64,000 nt of DNA from Amphirosellinia nigrospora (GCA_004123355.1 SCHM01000001.1:1790001-1854000), one strand, 5' to 3'. Shown: positions 49,301-61,589, numbered from the stretch's first letter. Numbers and translations: made by a program. The notes: a model not told the origin generated them from the letters alone.

Positions 49301-52300
49301 AATAATTAATTATTATTATTATATATAATATTTAATTAAATTTTATTATTAAATATATTAATAATTTACGTTAAATTAATATTTATATTTTTATTTTTTA
49401 AATATATTTATTTTAGCTTAGTTTTTTATAGTTTTATTATTATTATAAAATATTTATTAATTTATAGTTTTTTAATTTATATATAAAATTTTATTAATAT
49501 ATTTTTATTAATTAAAATATATAGTTTTGTTTATTTTTTATTATATATAAATATTTAAATAATATTAATATAAGCTTAAGTTTATTATTTAGAATTTTTT
49601 TTAAAGCTATTTTAACGTTATTATTTTTAGTTTATTTTTTTTTACTATAAATAAATTATTAATATAAACTATAATAAAAATTTCTGTTTTATTGTTTATA
49701 AATATATTATAATTAGCGTTAATCAATTTATAATTTAATATAATAAAGAATTTAAATAATATTTTAAACTAGATTTTTAAAGCTTATTTTAAGCTATATA
49801 GGGCTTTTTTTAGCTTATAAACTTATTTTATATTATTTTTAAATTTATATAGTTATTTAATATAGATATTTTTTTTATTTTTTATAAAAAACGCTATTTT
49901 TATATTTATTTATTTTATTTTAATTTATTTATTTTATTTTTAGATTTTAGGCCGTTATTATAGCGAATAAAATTTTATAGCTTATTAGTTTAATAATTAA
50001 AACGAACGTTTTAAAATAATTAACGTTTTTGATTTGTTTGAATTTTTAGACTATTTATTTTGTTTTATAGCGAGTGATTTTATTATTAAAGCTATATTTA
50101 AGTTTATATATTTATTTTTTTTTAATATATATATATTTTTAGTACGTATTATTAATGTTTAGGTTTTATTTTTAATTAAAGATTTAAATTTAATTTTTAT
50201 TTTTTTAATTATTTTTTTTTATTTAAGTTTTTTTTTTTTTTATTATAAAAAGTTTAATTTTATTATTTTATAATTTTAATATAGCTATTAAAATTAATAT
50301 AATATATAATATTTAAATTAAATTAAAAAAGAAAAACTAAAAGCTTTTAATAAATATTTAAGTTTAAGTTTATTAAAGATTTATTAATAATCCCGAAATT
50401 TAATAGTTTTTTAATAAATAGTATAATTTTATTTAAAAAATATAGTAAAAAGTTTATAGTTAAATTTATTATAATATTTTAGTTAAAAATAATAATATTT
50501 TAATATTTTTATTTATTAATAAAAATATAGGTTTTTTATTTTATAACTTTATTAGCTATATTATTTATTTAAATATTAATAAAGATTATTTATAATATAT
50601 TAAATAATTATAAAATTTTGCTAGTTATTATAATGTTTTATTTAATATTAAAATATATATTTTATTTTATAGTTTTAATAATTTTATTATTATTAATTAT
50701 TATTTTATAAATAAAATTAATATTATATCCGATTAAAATTTTTAATATTAATTTAAGATTTAGTTTTTTTATTTAGTGCTTAAAAATAAATATTATAGTT
50801 TAGTACTAAATATTTTAATATAAAAAATATTAAGTTTTTAACTATAAGTTTTTTAAAAAATATAATATTAAATACGCTATATAAGCTTTTATTATATAAA
50901 TAATTAATAGTTATTTAATTTTAAGCTAGTATTTTGAATTAATAATACTTTTTATTATTATAATAAAAGTTTTTTATATATTATAATATTAAAACTTTTA
51001 ATATATATTATTATTTTATATTGTTTTATTAACGTTATTTAAATATTTTTTTTTTTATATAATTTATTTATTAATGTTTTTTAAAATAAATTTATTATTT
51101 TATTTATATATATAATATAATATTTTATTTTTATAGTTTAAAGTTAGCTAAATTATCGATAAATTTATTAATATATTTATATATTAGTTTTATTTTTTAT
51201 AAGTTTTAATAAATTTAGCTTATTATATATTAATTTAAATAAATTAATATTTTTTTTTTATAGTTTTTAATATAAAAAAGTCCGTAAATATTAATAAATA
51301 TAACTTTTTTTAAATATTTTTTTTTAAATAGTTTTTTTTTATATAGTTTTTATATATTTATTTAAAAATATAAAGTTTATAAATATAATAATTTTAAATA
51401 TTATTATTTTTATACGATTTTTTTTAGTTTTAATAGTAATTTTTTGCTAAAATAGTTTATTTATTTGTATTATAGCTTTATAAATAGATTTATTATATAT
51501 ACTACTAGAGCTAATAGTATTATTTAGGTTATTTTTAATATAAATAGGTTTTTAAATCGTATTATTTAAATCGTAATTTTTCGGAAAAAAAATCGAATAT
51601 AATATTATTTTTTATTAAAAATATTAAAACTTTTTATTAAAAAATTAAATAACTAAAATAAAATTAACTTTTAATTTTAATATATATAAAATATTAATAA
51701 AAATAATTTTAATATAATTTTTTTATAATATATTTTTTAACTAGATTTTTTATTTTATTATAAGTATTTTTATTTTTTTAATATTTATAATAATAATTTT
51801 TTTTAAAATAAAATTTTTATAATTAATTAATTTATTTTTATTTTATATAATATAAAGCGTAATTTAAATTTAATATTTAAATTTATTATAAAAAATAATA
51901 TTTTATAAGTTTTTAAAAAGCTATTAGTTTTAGCTATAATAAAAATAATCGAATAATAAATTTAAAGTTTTTTAAATTAAAATATTAAAGCTATATAAAT
52001 AAATAATATTATTATTAAATAAAATAATTATTAAAGTTTTTTATAATAATATTTATAGCAGTTTAAATTAATAATTTAAATAATATTTTTTAAATTTATT
52101 ATTATTTTTTTAGTTTTAAATATATTATTAATAAAGCTTTTTTTTTTTATATTTGTTATTTTTTTTATTATATATTTTTATTTTTGCTTTTTTTATAATT
52201 TTAAATATAAATTTTAATATTTTAACTTTATATACCCGATTTTTTTATAATATAAATATTTAAGTTTTTTTATAAAAATAGATTTTTTATTTATAAGCAA

Positions 52301-53710
52301 AGTAATTATTAATTTTTATTTATTTTTTTATAATATTAGTTTTAGCTAATAATTATAACGTTAAGTTTAAATAATTAATATAATTATTTTATATAAGTTT
52401 TTTTAGTTTTTACGGTTTAAGCTACGTTAATTAATTATAATATTTTAGCTTTTATTATATTTTAAAAATTTAGGCCTAAGTTTTAAATTTTTTTTAAAAC
52501 TATAAATAAAATAAACTATAAAATAACTATTAAAAATATATATTTTAGCCTAATTTTAGCGTAATTTTTTTAAATTATTTTAATTTTATTTATTAGTTTG
52601 CGCGCTATTAAAAAATTTTTAATAGTTATTTAGTTTTAATAAGTTGTTTATTTTAAAAAAAAAATAATTATTTTTTTATTAAACTTTTTATTTATTTAGT
52701 TAAATATTTTAAAAATTATTTATATATATAAAATATAAATTTAATATAATTTAAGCTATTTTTTATTAATAATATATTTTTTATTAAAAAGTTTTTTATT
52801 TTATTTTTAATATTTAAAGTATTTTTTTTTTTTTAATAATTTATTTAAAATAAATTTATAAATATTATAAGCTTTTAATATAATTATTATATTAAAGTAT
52901 TATTTATAATAATTTTTTAATTTTTTAGTTTTATAAAAGATTTAACTTTTATAGCGTTTATATTTATTTTAAATATTTTAATAGTACTAGCGTTTATTAT
53001 ACTAGGGTTATTATAATAGCTATAATTAAATTATTATTTTTTTATTTAATAAATATATTAATTATATATAAACTAAATAATAAAAAAATTTGCTATAAAT
53101 TTGGAAAAATTAATAGTTATAAAAAATTTAACTTTAATAGTTATAAATTTTTAAAAATATTAATTTATTTTTTAAAATTCGAACTATTAAAAAACTAATT
53201 TTTTATTAGTTTTTATTAAAGTTTATAGTAGCTAGTTTTAATATTTTAATTTAAAAACTAAAGATTTTTTAGTTATTAAGTATAAATAATATATTTATAT
53301 TATTAAAATTAAACTAATAATCGTTAATTTTTTTAAATAAGTTTATATAAAAAAGTTTTTTTGTTTTTTTTTTAAATTATTATATTTTTTATAATTAGAT
53401 TTTTTTACTAAATATAAAAAATTATTAATAACAAATAATTTTTAAATAATAATAAATAAAATTATTTATTTTTTATTTTTTTGCTATATATTAATTAAGT
53501 TTTTATTATAATTATTTTAATTAGTATTATAAAATAAAATAAATAATAAAAATAGTTTTTTTTTTAGCGCGGAATTTATATTTATTTATTATATTCGGTA
53601 TTTTATTATTTTCGGTTTAATATATATTTAAGCCTAGGCTTATATTTTAATTAGTTAATTTAAAAATTATAAATAAAATATTTAACTAGCTATTTTAGTA
53701 AAAAGAGTTT

Positions 53711-53724
53711 CCGGGCTTATAACC
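53711..53724 (-). other. Primer binding site of the copia-type element
   Basis: On the minus strand GGTTATAAGCCCGG directly follows the 5' LTR. This is complementary to the anticodon arm of initiator tRNA-Met, the half-tRNA primer used by Drosophila copia (GGTTATGGGCCCAG) and kin, and it fixes the element's orientation. Confidence 0.75.
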
Positions 53725-53871
53725 TACTAAAATAGAAGGTATACGAGCGTACTATTCAGCTACTTTACTATATAATAGAATAGGTAGGATAACCTGTTTA
53801 TATACACAATGGATGCTTTATGCCCTTGTACAGTACCTGTGGTGACTCCTTGACCTAGTATTACTTCAGCA
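53725..53871 (-). repeat. 5' LTR of the copia-type element
   Basis: 147 bp, better preserved than its partner. Ends at CAGCA, immediately before the GACAA duplication. Confidence 0.88.
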
Positions 53872-56192
53872 GACAATTGCATCGAAAAGAAGGCGCCTAT
53901 CTTCGGCGTCGTCGCCATTATGGGCTCCACAGAGCACGGCGCGTGCGACCCACTCGCCGAGATCATCAAAATCCGCAATGAGTATCAAAAAAAAAAGGTG
54001 TGTCATTTGCAGTCCACTGTGATGCCGCGTGGGGGTGGCTACTTTGCCTCGCTGCTGCGGTGGCCCGGGCCCGGCGATCCGCACGGCATCCCCTACGTGC
54101 CGGCGATGCCCCTGAATCCATACACCCAGACGCAGCTGCAGGCCCTGAAGCACGCGGATAGCATCACGATCGATCCGCACAAGTGAGTCTTCTCCCTTAC
54201 TAGATGTGGTTGGCGTCTTTTCTTCCCTTCTTTGACACCACTTATCACAGATCGGGATACATCAACTACCCTGCTGGTGGACTCTGTTACCAAGACGGGC
54301 GCATGCGGTATCTTCTGACTTGGACGAGTCCCATTGTGTTCCATGATGGCGACGACCAGGGGAGTATGGCGTCTACGGCGTTGAGGGAAGCAAGCCCGGC
54401 GCATCAGCCGTCGCTACTTGGCTTACCCATCAGTCACTGGGCCTTCACAAGGAGGGCTATGGCAGGCTGCTTGGCGAGGCCATTTTCTCGTGCACAAAGG
54501 TTTCTTCAGACCTCGCTTCCTTACTTATAAGTGCCGCTTCGTGGACTAACATCTGTTTCTCTCCAATAGCTCTATTGCCACTGGGCTACAATGACGCCGA
54601 GGCCCAAGGATGAGCTCGAGCACAAAGTGCCCGCTGACGCCCTCATCGTTGTGCCTCTCATCCGTCTCCCTTCCGAGAGAAAAGGCGGGATGTCGAGTTT
54701 GAGAAAGGCTACATCCGAAAAAAGATCCTCGGTCGTGACAACAAGGCACTGTTTGAGGATGAAGAGGCCTGGGAGCGTCTGCATGAGCTGGGAGGCGATC
54801 TCATGATCAACGCCTTTGCAACGAATTTCAAAATTGGCGACGCGGTGAATCAGGATGTGGTCAGTCAACCTCCCCTCACCCAAACAGAAAATCACCCTCC
54901 CATGTTGCATGCAGACGCTGAACGGCCGTCATCAACCAGGGCGAAGCCAACTACCTCAACCAATGGATCTTCTCCAAGCTCTCCGTCTCATCCGAGAACG
55001 ACGTGGTCAAAGAGCGGCCACTCTTCCTCACATCCTCCGAGTTCGGCGAGGAGTCGTACGGCAGGTGTCTCGAGACCTTCAAGCTCCGCCTGGGTCTCAA
55101 AACAGCCGATGAAGAAGGAAACGTCAAGCCCTCGCGAGGCAACCTGCGCTTCTTGGTCAACGTGACCATGAGCCCGTGGCCTACCAGCCCCGACTTCATG
55201 AGCATCATGGTTAAGCAGTTCCGCAAGGTGGCCGAGCGCGGCGTCGAGCGCTGCCTCGTCCGCAACACGAGGACCCCCGACTTTCACGGTTTCGTCGTGC
55301 AGGGTTTGGAGAAGGTCTACTTCACCCACATCGCCATGTTCAACATGGCCAACCACCGCAAGCAGCTCATCATTGCGGCCGACCTCCCTGCGAACGTGCA
55401 AGCGCGGTACAAGGAGGAGCGCGGCAAGAACCCCGGCCAGTTTTATACCATCGCCAACATGGAGAAGGAGAAACTCGAGGACATGCTTGCGGCCCTGCTC
55501 AAACCCGATACCGCGTCCAAGCTCAAGTTCAGGCTGGACAGGGGCATCCCCGCGGTCGAGAACCCCCGCCACCGGTGGAGAAGGGTTTCGCGCTCAATAA
55601 TGTGCGGGTGGTGGTTGATGAGTCAATGGCGTTTGCCGCGCTGGATGACGACTATCCGGCCAAGATGCCCTTCTACCTCTACGGCAGCAAGAGTGAGGTG
55701 CACGTGGACCATGTTCTTAAGACGGCGCCGAACGCGCAGATTAGCGCTGATCTGGTCAAGACCGATTTGACTGCGCACTTGACTGGCGAGCAGCTTAAAA
55801 ATGGAGTGGTTGTCGTGCTGGATGATGTGTTCGAAGCGAGCTTGCAGCCCCTGTAAGTGGCTTTTCCCCTTGGTTACTGCATTTTTCTCTAGCGCGTAAA
55901 CGGAACAAGAGTCCATGACTAACAACGGACGTGCGTAAAAATGACACAGGGCGACGACATTACAAGAGTCGGACCAAAAGAAACATATTCTCAATCTCAA
56001 CGCCCCGGGCTTCTCTCTGATGAAGGGGGTTGACCACAAGGCGTCTGTGTACAAGACGTACGAGGAGGCTAAGAGTGGAGAGGCTGAGCCGATTGCCACG
56101 GGACCATCAGCATCGGCGACACCGTCTACGCTGACTGGGATGATGTTAACATGGATCCTGCTGCTGAGAATGAGGACCATTACAGTTGGTAG

Positions 56193-57565
56193 ACCCGATA
56201 GATACGAAGTTTAACCATTTTGCAACATTACAAAGGGTAGGTTTCTACGTTGAGTGGCCGATCAAGAGATGGGTATTTTGCCGATAACCGAACCTTCTTA
56301 GCATTCGAGTAACACATTGCAAAAATGAGCCCCGTGCATGCATGTATGTGCCTTAACGTCCGATGTCCAAGGGCTCAATTTGAAGGCTTGGGAATAGCTT
56401 CATTCTTCAAATCTAATAATTGGCTTTGGCGTCAAAGGACCTCTTACTCTCTAAGTTCCCTAGCAGAAGACTCGGGACCTGACTAGCTTATATATACACA
56501 AATACCGGACTACCCTAACGGACCTCCGTTGGGCTTGTGTAGGTAGCCAATATAGCTTAAAATGGTACGAATAACCGAGCTGTAGCCGAGGGTTGCAGCC
56601 ATAGGCGAGATACGTGTAACATCCGATACATCGCTGCTAAGTATTCTGCGTACAAGGGAGTAGCTGTGCTAGGCGGCCATAACGGATTGGTAGTTAAGAA
56701 TACTCGCCACGTGAAGAGGGGTGATCTTGTGACACGATAGGTGGCTTCACTCGTCGTGATAATTATGAATAAATTCAATTTGCTTCACTAAAACGCGTAG
56801 GTTATATAACTCGGAGGCTGGCTACTGCAGCTCGCTGCATGTCTATATTGAATATGGTGTGTTCAGGCGATGAGTGCAAGCCTCACATCATTGAATCCGG
56901 GAATCGAAATGGGCAATTGGCTCCGAGGCACGATAGCCATGTCGGTAAAGCCTCACAGCGAGCAGAATTGACCTCTGCCCTCACATTTCGTCGGTTTTGA
57001 TATTTGGGGGCGATTACTACCGTTCTGCTGTACGCGCACGCGAACGAAACCCCGAAGTCCCAGACGCGACATTTTGATAACCCTGTCACGAACCTTGCAA
57101 GGGTAGGGTGTAGACATCTGTTGTTGCACGGAGGATCAGTGAAGTCATCTTCGTGGGCTCTACGTGACTACTTGACTATATACAGAGAGTCTCTTTGTTC
57201 CGGTTGGATCCGTGTGCCTAGATCCTGTTTCCTGGAAAACCCTTTGGCTTTGGTCCCTCCTATCGCAGTAATGCACTAACACGCACGTTGCTTAAAATAT
57301 GCCAAATAAAAAGTTGTAGTTGTGTATTAGGCTAGATAGATTTGACTGTGTTACGGGTGGCTTCAGCTTTATCGGTAACTACCTACTACTGCGGGTGGAG
57401 GAATATCGAGTTAAAGGCGAAGGTTGTTGAGGTGTTTAAGACCCGCGTATAGGACTCTCCTTCTTCGTCGTCAAGTATAGCGAAGCCTATATTGAAGGTT
57501 GTGTTTATCTTAAAGCACTGTCGCCAAGCTAGTAACTCCATTGGGATGATGGCTGGTTCGACTCA
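56193..57565. other. Intergenic, convergent 3' ends
   Basis: Between the decarboxylase (plus) and an F-box-like gene (minus). No supported gene. Confidence 0.4.
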
Positions 57566-58590
57566 TTAATATGTATAACTCCGTTCTTTGGTAATAAGAT
57601 CACGCCAGTCAGGACCCCAATTCTTTTCCCAGATATCAGCAATCTCTGTTTTGACTTCGTCACTAACATCACTATGGCATCCAGAGTCAGCTTATCGACG
57701 TAACGAGTATCGTTTGAGAAGAAATTAAAAAGTTCTGGGTGAAGGTTATACACAGCTAAAAAGAAAGAAAAAGACCCAAGAAGTTGCAAAAACGAGAAGA
57801 AAATAGCGGTGAAAATTACTTACGTCCAACTCTCCCCACCTGTTTCACTCTCATGTTTTGAACGTGTTATGATATCAAAGCGGTGCCCGGCCCATACACC
57901 CCTCGATATATTTGTCGGATCGGTCATGCTTATACCGACTGAGGAGCTCGTTGACCACGCGATGCGCGACAAAAGAACCTCACCGAACCCCAGAAAGTCT
58001 ATATGAGGGCCGTGAATGTAGTCCGGCGATAGGGCAATGGCTTCAGAGCGCACTATCTGCTTCGTGGTCAAGTTTCGAAGAATCCACTGCTCGTCCTGGG
58101 GCCAATATGCCCCGACTTGATATCTATTTGCTTTCGGACGGAAGGCCACGCGGGGTCCATTCCTATACCACGAAGGGTGCAGGCGAATTCTAAGAAGCAT
58201 GCCCGGTCAGACGGGTCGTCAAGCTCAGAGACCTCGGAAACTTCCTCGAAGACGAAGTGCCAAAGATTGAACGGCTCCTCTGGGACCAACTGTTCTTCGT
58301 AGTCTCTCCAATCTGGTACATCGATTTGCAACTGGCGGAAAGCCTCGAACTCCGCTTCGAGCTCCTCGGCCGAAAACAGGCCAGGGGGAAATCGCCTGGC
58401 TCAACATCCTCGCCCACGGCGACGAGTTTCTTACCAGCCCATGTCCGAAGGACGATATATAGTAATCCTCCATGTACTGAAGGGCTATGGACCAAAAGTA
58501 CTGATTCGTCATGCCGAGACTGACGACGTCTTCGATTAATGGAATGAAGAAAAAGAGCCGGTGGTGCAATTCAACAGGGGGCTGCAAAGG
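57566..58590 (-). pseudogene. F-box-like hypothetical protein of a conserved fungal family, frame-broken
   Basis: Reads PPVELHHRLFFFIPLIEDVV then SLGMTNQYFWSIALQYMEDY, an F-box-like start. Then AGKKLVAVGEDVEPGDFP, DVPDWRDYEEQLVPEEPFNL, WHFVFEEVSEVSELDDPSDR, EQWILRNLTTKQIVRSEAIA, YIHGPHIDFLGFGEVLLSRI and NISRGVWAGHRFDII. An intron follows near 57820, and the last exon has SDVSDEVKTEIADIWEKNWG and PDWRDLITKERSYTY with the stop at 57566-57568. This is the order of a widespread uncharacterised fungal family that I recognise by pattern only. At least two one-base breaks occur (after SSFGH and around RACFL). No in-frame ATG is seen, so the start near 58590 is approximate. Confidence 0.65.
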
Positions 58591-59901
58591 CTGCTGACGG
58601 TGGTGCTGGGTGATGATTTCCTATTGCTCGGTTTGTTCTTGTATGGTTCGCTACTGTATCGGTGGCCCCGTCTGCCTCTGGTCTTAAATGATGGGAGAGG
58701 ACGCAGCCTGTTTTGTGGCTGAACCGGGACGAGCAGTAGCTGCACGATGTCACACAGTTCGTTATGGGAGAACAGGAATTCGCCCATCTTAATGCGCGCC
58801 CCCCCTCTGAGTTTAGCCCGAGGGCACACGAGTTGGAAACACTGGCCCATCTCAAATACTCGATATTTTCGGAGAAGGGCAGCAGCTGTGGTGGTGATGT
58901 CTGAAGAGGATTGCCGTGGAAGCGTGGAAGAATTGCAAGATAGGGATGGTGGGGCTGGGTGTGTCACACGACCAGCCACAGGACTTAGCCACAGGAGCCA
59001 CACAGACCCTGGAGACTCCTGAAAGGTCCACTTCTGCCCAAAACCACAAGTCGCCGTGGTACACACACAGTCAGTCTTTTTTCAGACCTACGGTCCAGCC
59101 ATGTGCCGTAAAGCCTCGGCAGAGCAGAGCAAAGACGAGGCCAAAGACAAGCACGAAGATGAAGGCGAAGACGAGGAGATGGAAGACACCCCTCCTCAGA
59201 ATCCCAAAAGACAAATTCAGCCCTTGCGTTCCGGCTTCACGATCCTTGGGGAGCCGATCTTAGCTTATTTAGCCATCAAGCGCCGGAGCAAGGTAATGGC
59301 AGGACAGAACATTTATTACTTGAGTGGCCGCTATCGTTGAAGCCTCCACACTGGGCGTACGCCGTCTTCCCCGTAGAACTTGGAGAATATGACTCTCGAG
59401 AGGGGTTGAAGCTATTCTAACCAATAATATAGCAACAATATATTATCTCTCAGCGCTACCTTTTTACGGCAATCCAGATATTTCGAATCGCTTCAGATTT
59501 TCTTGGTAGGCAATTCTACTGCAGCGAAAGCGTAATAAACGAATGAATTGGGCAGATTCAGTAGGTTGATATCCAGGAAGACAACCAATTGGGGTTTGGG
59601 TCATCAATTCTAGCTCTCGGCCCGCAGCTAGCAGCTTGCTGAAGCTCTCGCAGCGTAAGAGGCCGACGAGCTACATACAACCAATAGAAACATTCCTTGC
59701 CAATCTTGATCGTTCAGGTGACTGATATTCAAGTTGAAATAGGATGAGGTTCCTGACTTTTGATAGTTCACATGGTTGTGTGTCGAGATGGTCAGTTATC
59801 TCAGCAAGCGAGGTCAACTGCAGATAGGAAACCGGTTTGAATTAAGAGTTAAACGTGTTCACACACGGGATTTGATCTGCAAATACAGGAAGGAGGAGAA
59901 T
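58591..59901. other. Region with one doubtful charged ORF
   Basis: A plus-strand frame at 59056-59337 includes KDEAKDKHEDEGEDEEMEDT and could be the exon of an unknown acidic protein. No domain is visible. The rest shows nothing recognisable. Confidence 0.3.
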
Positions 59902-60907
59902 TTAGAAAGTGACATACTTCATTTCTAACTTTTCTGTGATCTTGTCGATAAGCCCGGAGCGAGCCTCATTTCCTACCGTGTCGGACAGATAACTGTACTT
60001 TTGAGAGTCAAGAAAGACCTCAAGGTATCCTTGTATATCTGGACTGTTGTGATCTTCGCTTTGGACCACCCTCCCCTTATGAACAATGCCCAGAGCCCTA
60101 AACCGAACGATCATTTCTGGCCGAGCTGTTATGGCCAGTGGTATTTCCCGAATGGCTAGGAGTCGGAAAAGTATGGTCATCCCAGGTAAATATATCGTCG
60201 CATTCTTCTAGGCCATCGAGGCAAATGTAGACCCTCTTAAACCAAGATTGGGCAGCTGGCAAATCTGAGATGAGATTCGCAAGAGAGACACCCTTGTGGT
60301 CCTTGTCATTCTTGTTATCACTACCATTTCGGGTAATATGACATCCGCGGGATCCCATCTCAGCTAAAACTTGGGCAAAGAGATGTTCGTCCCATCGCAT
60401 ATTTGGCGCAACAAGCTGCAAACCGCTTCATAGGGCGTACACCCGCCACTTTGGTCAAAAATAATAGTATATAACTATGCTCTCCTCTTTGATCATTAGA
60501 TGGGATTCATGAGTTTCTAGTAAAGTGTGCCTCACATTAAAATTGTCTTGCCGGCACCAAATTTCCCTGCACCAATAAACAGCTTTGCCCGCTCTTAGCG
60601 GCGTCAACGCTCTCTCGTGCCAGTGTTTATACGTTGGAAGCTTGAATACCCACTCACCTGAGCCCTTTATCTTGGCTTGTGACAAATGGTCGTGAACCAA
60701 CCCAACTGGCGGAGACGACAACGTGTTGAGAAGTTCGTTTCGCATCTTGGACTGGGAATGTTTAAGGCTAGGGTTGGTTTCCAAGGGGATTTTGAAGGTA
60801 GGGCTGGTCGGCGGCAGCTCGGAAGATGGTGTTTGAAGTTCTCCGAGGTGACGATAAAGCGTTTCGAATCTTCGTCGTCCAACGGAACGGAGCGTTGTCA
60901 AATGCAT
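59902..60907 (-). pseudogene. NLR-type protein: N-terminal region and NACHT NTPase domain, truncated
   Basis: Fungal NLRs are signal-transducing NTPases linked to incompatibility and immunity. Reading down the minus strand: MRNELLNTLSSPPVGLVHDH, KGSGEWVFKLPTYKHW (the common linker before NACHT), a P-loop region GAGKFGAGKTIL, an intron, then SLANLISDLPAAQSWFKRVY, the Walker B block VYICLDGLEECDD, and PLAITARPEMIVRF, the sensor-1 region of NACHT. The blocks lie in different frames. Neither the N-terminal effector domain nor the C-terminal ankyrin, WD40 or TPR repeats is present, so this is a broken piece. Confidence 0.65.
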
Positions 60908-61009
60908 GTCGGGTCAAGACAACGCTTCGTTCCCACGAGAAATTCGAGTTAGTATCCCCTCTCCTAGTGCACGATCTTCATTATGACGATAAATGGATGT
61001 AGATGGTAA

Positions 61010-61214
61010 TTATATAAGCCTTTAGAATGTTGGATTTAGCACCAAACCACCCCCAGAATGTATACCCCACCAAATATAGACCCTCAGAATGTCGAGCTGC
61101 ACTGCAAAACCAGCCCTCAGAATGTATACCCCTCCTAATGTCGATCTGCATAATATCTACTCCTCCTATTGTATAGGCCCTCAAAATGTCGAGCTGCACG
61201 GCAAAACCAGCCTA
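61010..61214. repeat. Degenerate minisatellite
   Basis: Two to three imperfect copies of a unit of about 80 bp containing CCCTCAGAATGT, GTATACCCC, ATGTCGAGCTGCAC and GCAAAACCAGCC. It ends directly at the decarboxylase duplicate that starts at 61215. Confidence 0.6.
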
Positions 61215-61290
61215 CCCCAAGGATAAGCTCGAGCATAAAGTGCCCGCTAACGCCCTCATCGTTGCGCCTCTCATCCGTCTCTTTTCCTAG
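61215..61290 (+). pseudogene. Duplicate fragment of the decarboxylase gene
   Basis: Runs CCCCAAGGATAAGCTCGAGC to about 61290 and matches 54602-54680 of the decarboxylase (PKDELEHKVPADALIVVPLI region) with few differences, mainly G-to-A and C-to-T changes. Only about 75 bases were copied, without flanking exon sequence. It sits at the end of the minisatellite. Confidence 0.8.
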
Positions 61291-61589
61291 AAAGCAAATA
61301 TAAGTCAGCTTCTTCTACCTCTAGTCGATTTCAGCAAGTGCAAGGTCGCCTGTTGACCCCGTAGGTGTCCATATCCAGAAAGCCATTGATGAAAGCAGTA
61401 CCATGGAAGTGACAGGTGATGAGCCTTGGTCGACCAACCATGACGGGATGATAGCCTAATAGTCAAGGTTTCACGGAGCATTTACACCTAGCGATGATCT
61501 ACTCCGTCAATCGACAATCTGCATATAATAGGTGTAGTTAGGGTAAGTGCTGAATATTTAATTTTGACTATCTAATGAAAAAACCAGGT

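Larger units (their letters stand above)
46215..53871 (-). mobile_element. Ty1/copia-type LTR retrotransposon, RIP-mutated fossil, inside the decarboxylase gene
   Basis: 7.66-kb element in a coding exon. LTRs of about 145 bp (46215-46359 and 53725-53871) have TG..CA ends and are flanked by the 5-bp target duplication GACAA (46210-46214 and 53872-53876). It is oriented on the minus strand: a primer binding site (53711-53724) abuts the right LTR, and minus-strand translation at about 49.5-50.1 kb keeps traces of a copia reverse transcriptase (KITRYKT, then SYKILFAI). The interior is nearly pure A/T and broken throughout. The LTR ends and the host flanks are much less mutated. It looks old enough for full RIP but younger than the gene it split. 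Confidence 0.9.
44929..56192 (+). pseudogene. Group II PLP decarboxylase (tyrosine/glutamate-decarboxylase-like), split by a retroelement
   Basis: PLP-dependent amino-acid decarboxylase of about 900 residues. Start MPANGTQAGIIDDIIDENQA at 44929, exon 1 to 45298, intron 45299-45357, then YTSAMIYNPNNVATEASPYT, LCEMLGYN, SPWGHITC, DGSVANLEAIWA, LKFYPFSLKLAIEKGP, KYMICATKHYSWPKGG and NTDDLRAKLDN. There the copia-type element (46215-53871) interrupts the exon. After it come CIEKKAPIFGVVAIMGSTEH, the PLP-Asp block (HCDAAWGGYFAS, shifted by a paired loss and gain of a base in an A-run and a G-run), ALKHADSITIDPHKSGYINY (PLP lysine in DPHK), TWLTHQSLGLHKEGYGRLLG, FLVNVTMSPWPTSPDFMSIM and a C-terminus ending NEDHYSW. 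Removing the element and one copy of GACAA restores LRAKLDNCIEKKAPIF. Several further one-base breaks lie on both sides. Confidence 0.9.

Noticed and set aside
46229-53873. Reading the 7.6-kb block as a normal giant intron of the decarboxylase
   Set aside because: The LTRs, TG..CA ends, 5-bp target duplication and primer site show an insertion; splicing across it is only a question for RNA data.
57540-57560. GGTTCGACTC resembling a tRNA B box
   Set aside because: No A box, acceptor stem or cloverleaf around it; it overlaps the 3' end of the F-box-like gene.
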